A stretch of 5,885 nucleotides of DNA. It comes from Lentisphaeria bacterium UBA1724 (GTDB lineage Bacteria > Verrucomicrobiota > Lentisphaeria > Oligosphaerales > Oligosphaeraceae). Below the pieces are notes generated by a model that did no database searches, was not told where the DNA came from, and worked only from the letters and a program-made list of their open reading frames with translations. Positions 5,866 through 5,885 of the stretch are shown one piece after another (positions within the stretch are counted from its first letter, which is position 1; each line of letters starts with the position of its first letter). The position numbers were made by a program, and so were the translations under genes. The stretch covers positions 1-5,885 of the forward strand of contig DCIO01000042.1 of assembly GCA_002315885.1 (NCBI GenBank), given 5' to 3'.

Positions 5866-5885
5866 CGACGGCGGGGACGCCGTCG
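5866..5885 (+). repeat. Palindromic hairpin repeat, right copy, downstream of GH92
   Basis: CGACGGCG and CGCCGTCG pair as a perfect 8-base stem around GGGA on the plus strand, the GH92 sense strand, 16 bases after the stop codon. It is the inverted counterpart of 1-19 and, like that copy, lies just past the last gene of its transcription unit. The window stops exactly at the end of the stem, so a following T-run cannot be judged. It may be a terminator, a mRNA 3' protective hairpin, or a dispersed REP-like repeat. Confidence 0.82.

Noticed and set aside
1..5885. Inverted terminal repeats that might mark a transposon
   Set aside because: No transposase or target-site duplication is visible, and each repeat is itself a hairpin lying at a gene end, which fits an intergenic palindrome family better.

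Overview
The window is a compact carbohydrate-use locus from an uncultured-looking, moderately GC-rich bacterium. It holds two divergent transcription units. A three-gene sugar ABC importer operon runs leftward (minus strand, 3605 down to 62). A single glycoside hydrolase family 92 (GH92, alpha-mannosidase family) gene runs rightward (plus strand, 3819-5849). The style of the binding protein, the intergenic palindromes and the short tandem repeats remind me of gut or rumen members of the Planctomycetota-Verrucomicrobiota-Lentisphaerota group. That placement is an inference with low confidence, because no rRNA or phylogenetic marker is present.

Layout. Positions 1-61 hold a hairpin-forming palindrome and a 9-base tandem repeat that runs into the stop codon of the last operon gene. 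Then, in transcription order on the minus strand: periplasmic sugar-binding protein (3605-2616), double-NBD ATPase (about 2600-1107) and membrane permease (1045-62). This is a complete CUT2-type (ribose/galactose/xylose-like) importer. Positions 3606-3818 form a 213-base AT-richer divergent regulatory region with a candidate operator, weak promoter-like hexamers and, at its right end, a 7-base tandem repeat in which the GH92 TTG start codon lies. The GH92 gene follows, and the window closes with a second copy of the palindrome 16 bases after its stop.

How the genes may work together. The GH92 enzyme would release mannose or a related sugar from alpha-mannosides, and the CUT2 importer would carry a monosaccharide across the inner membrane. 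The GH92 protein shows no signal peptide as encoded, so either it acts in the cytoplasm or its true 5' end has been lost or replaced at the repeat tract. No sugar kinase, isomerase or regulator gene is present, so the transported sugar cannot be named from this window.

The most notable non-coding signal is the pair of end palindromes. Each lies just after the last stop codon of its transcription unit. Both are oriented so that the RNA would fold into a perfect stem capped by a GGGA (GNRA-type) tetraloop. The same repeat probably also explains why the sequence ends at both of these points. I see no RNA gene, CRISPR array, transposase or phage gene.
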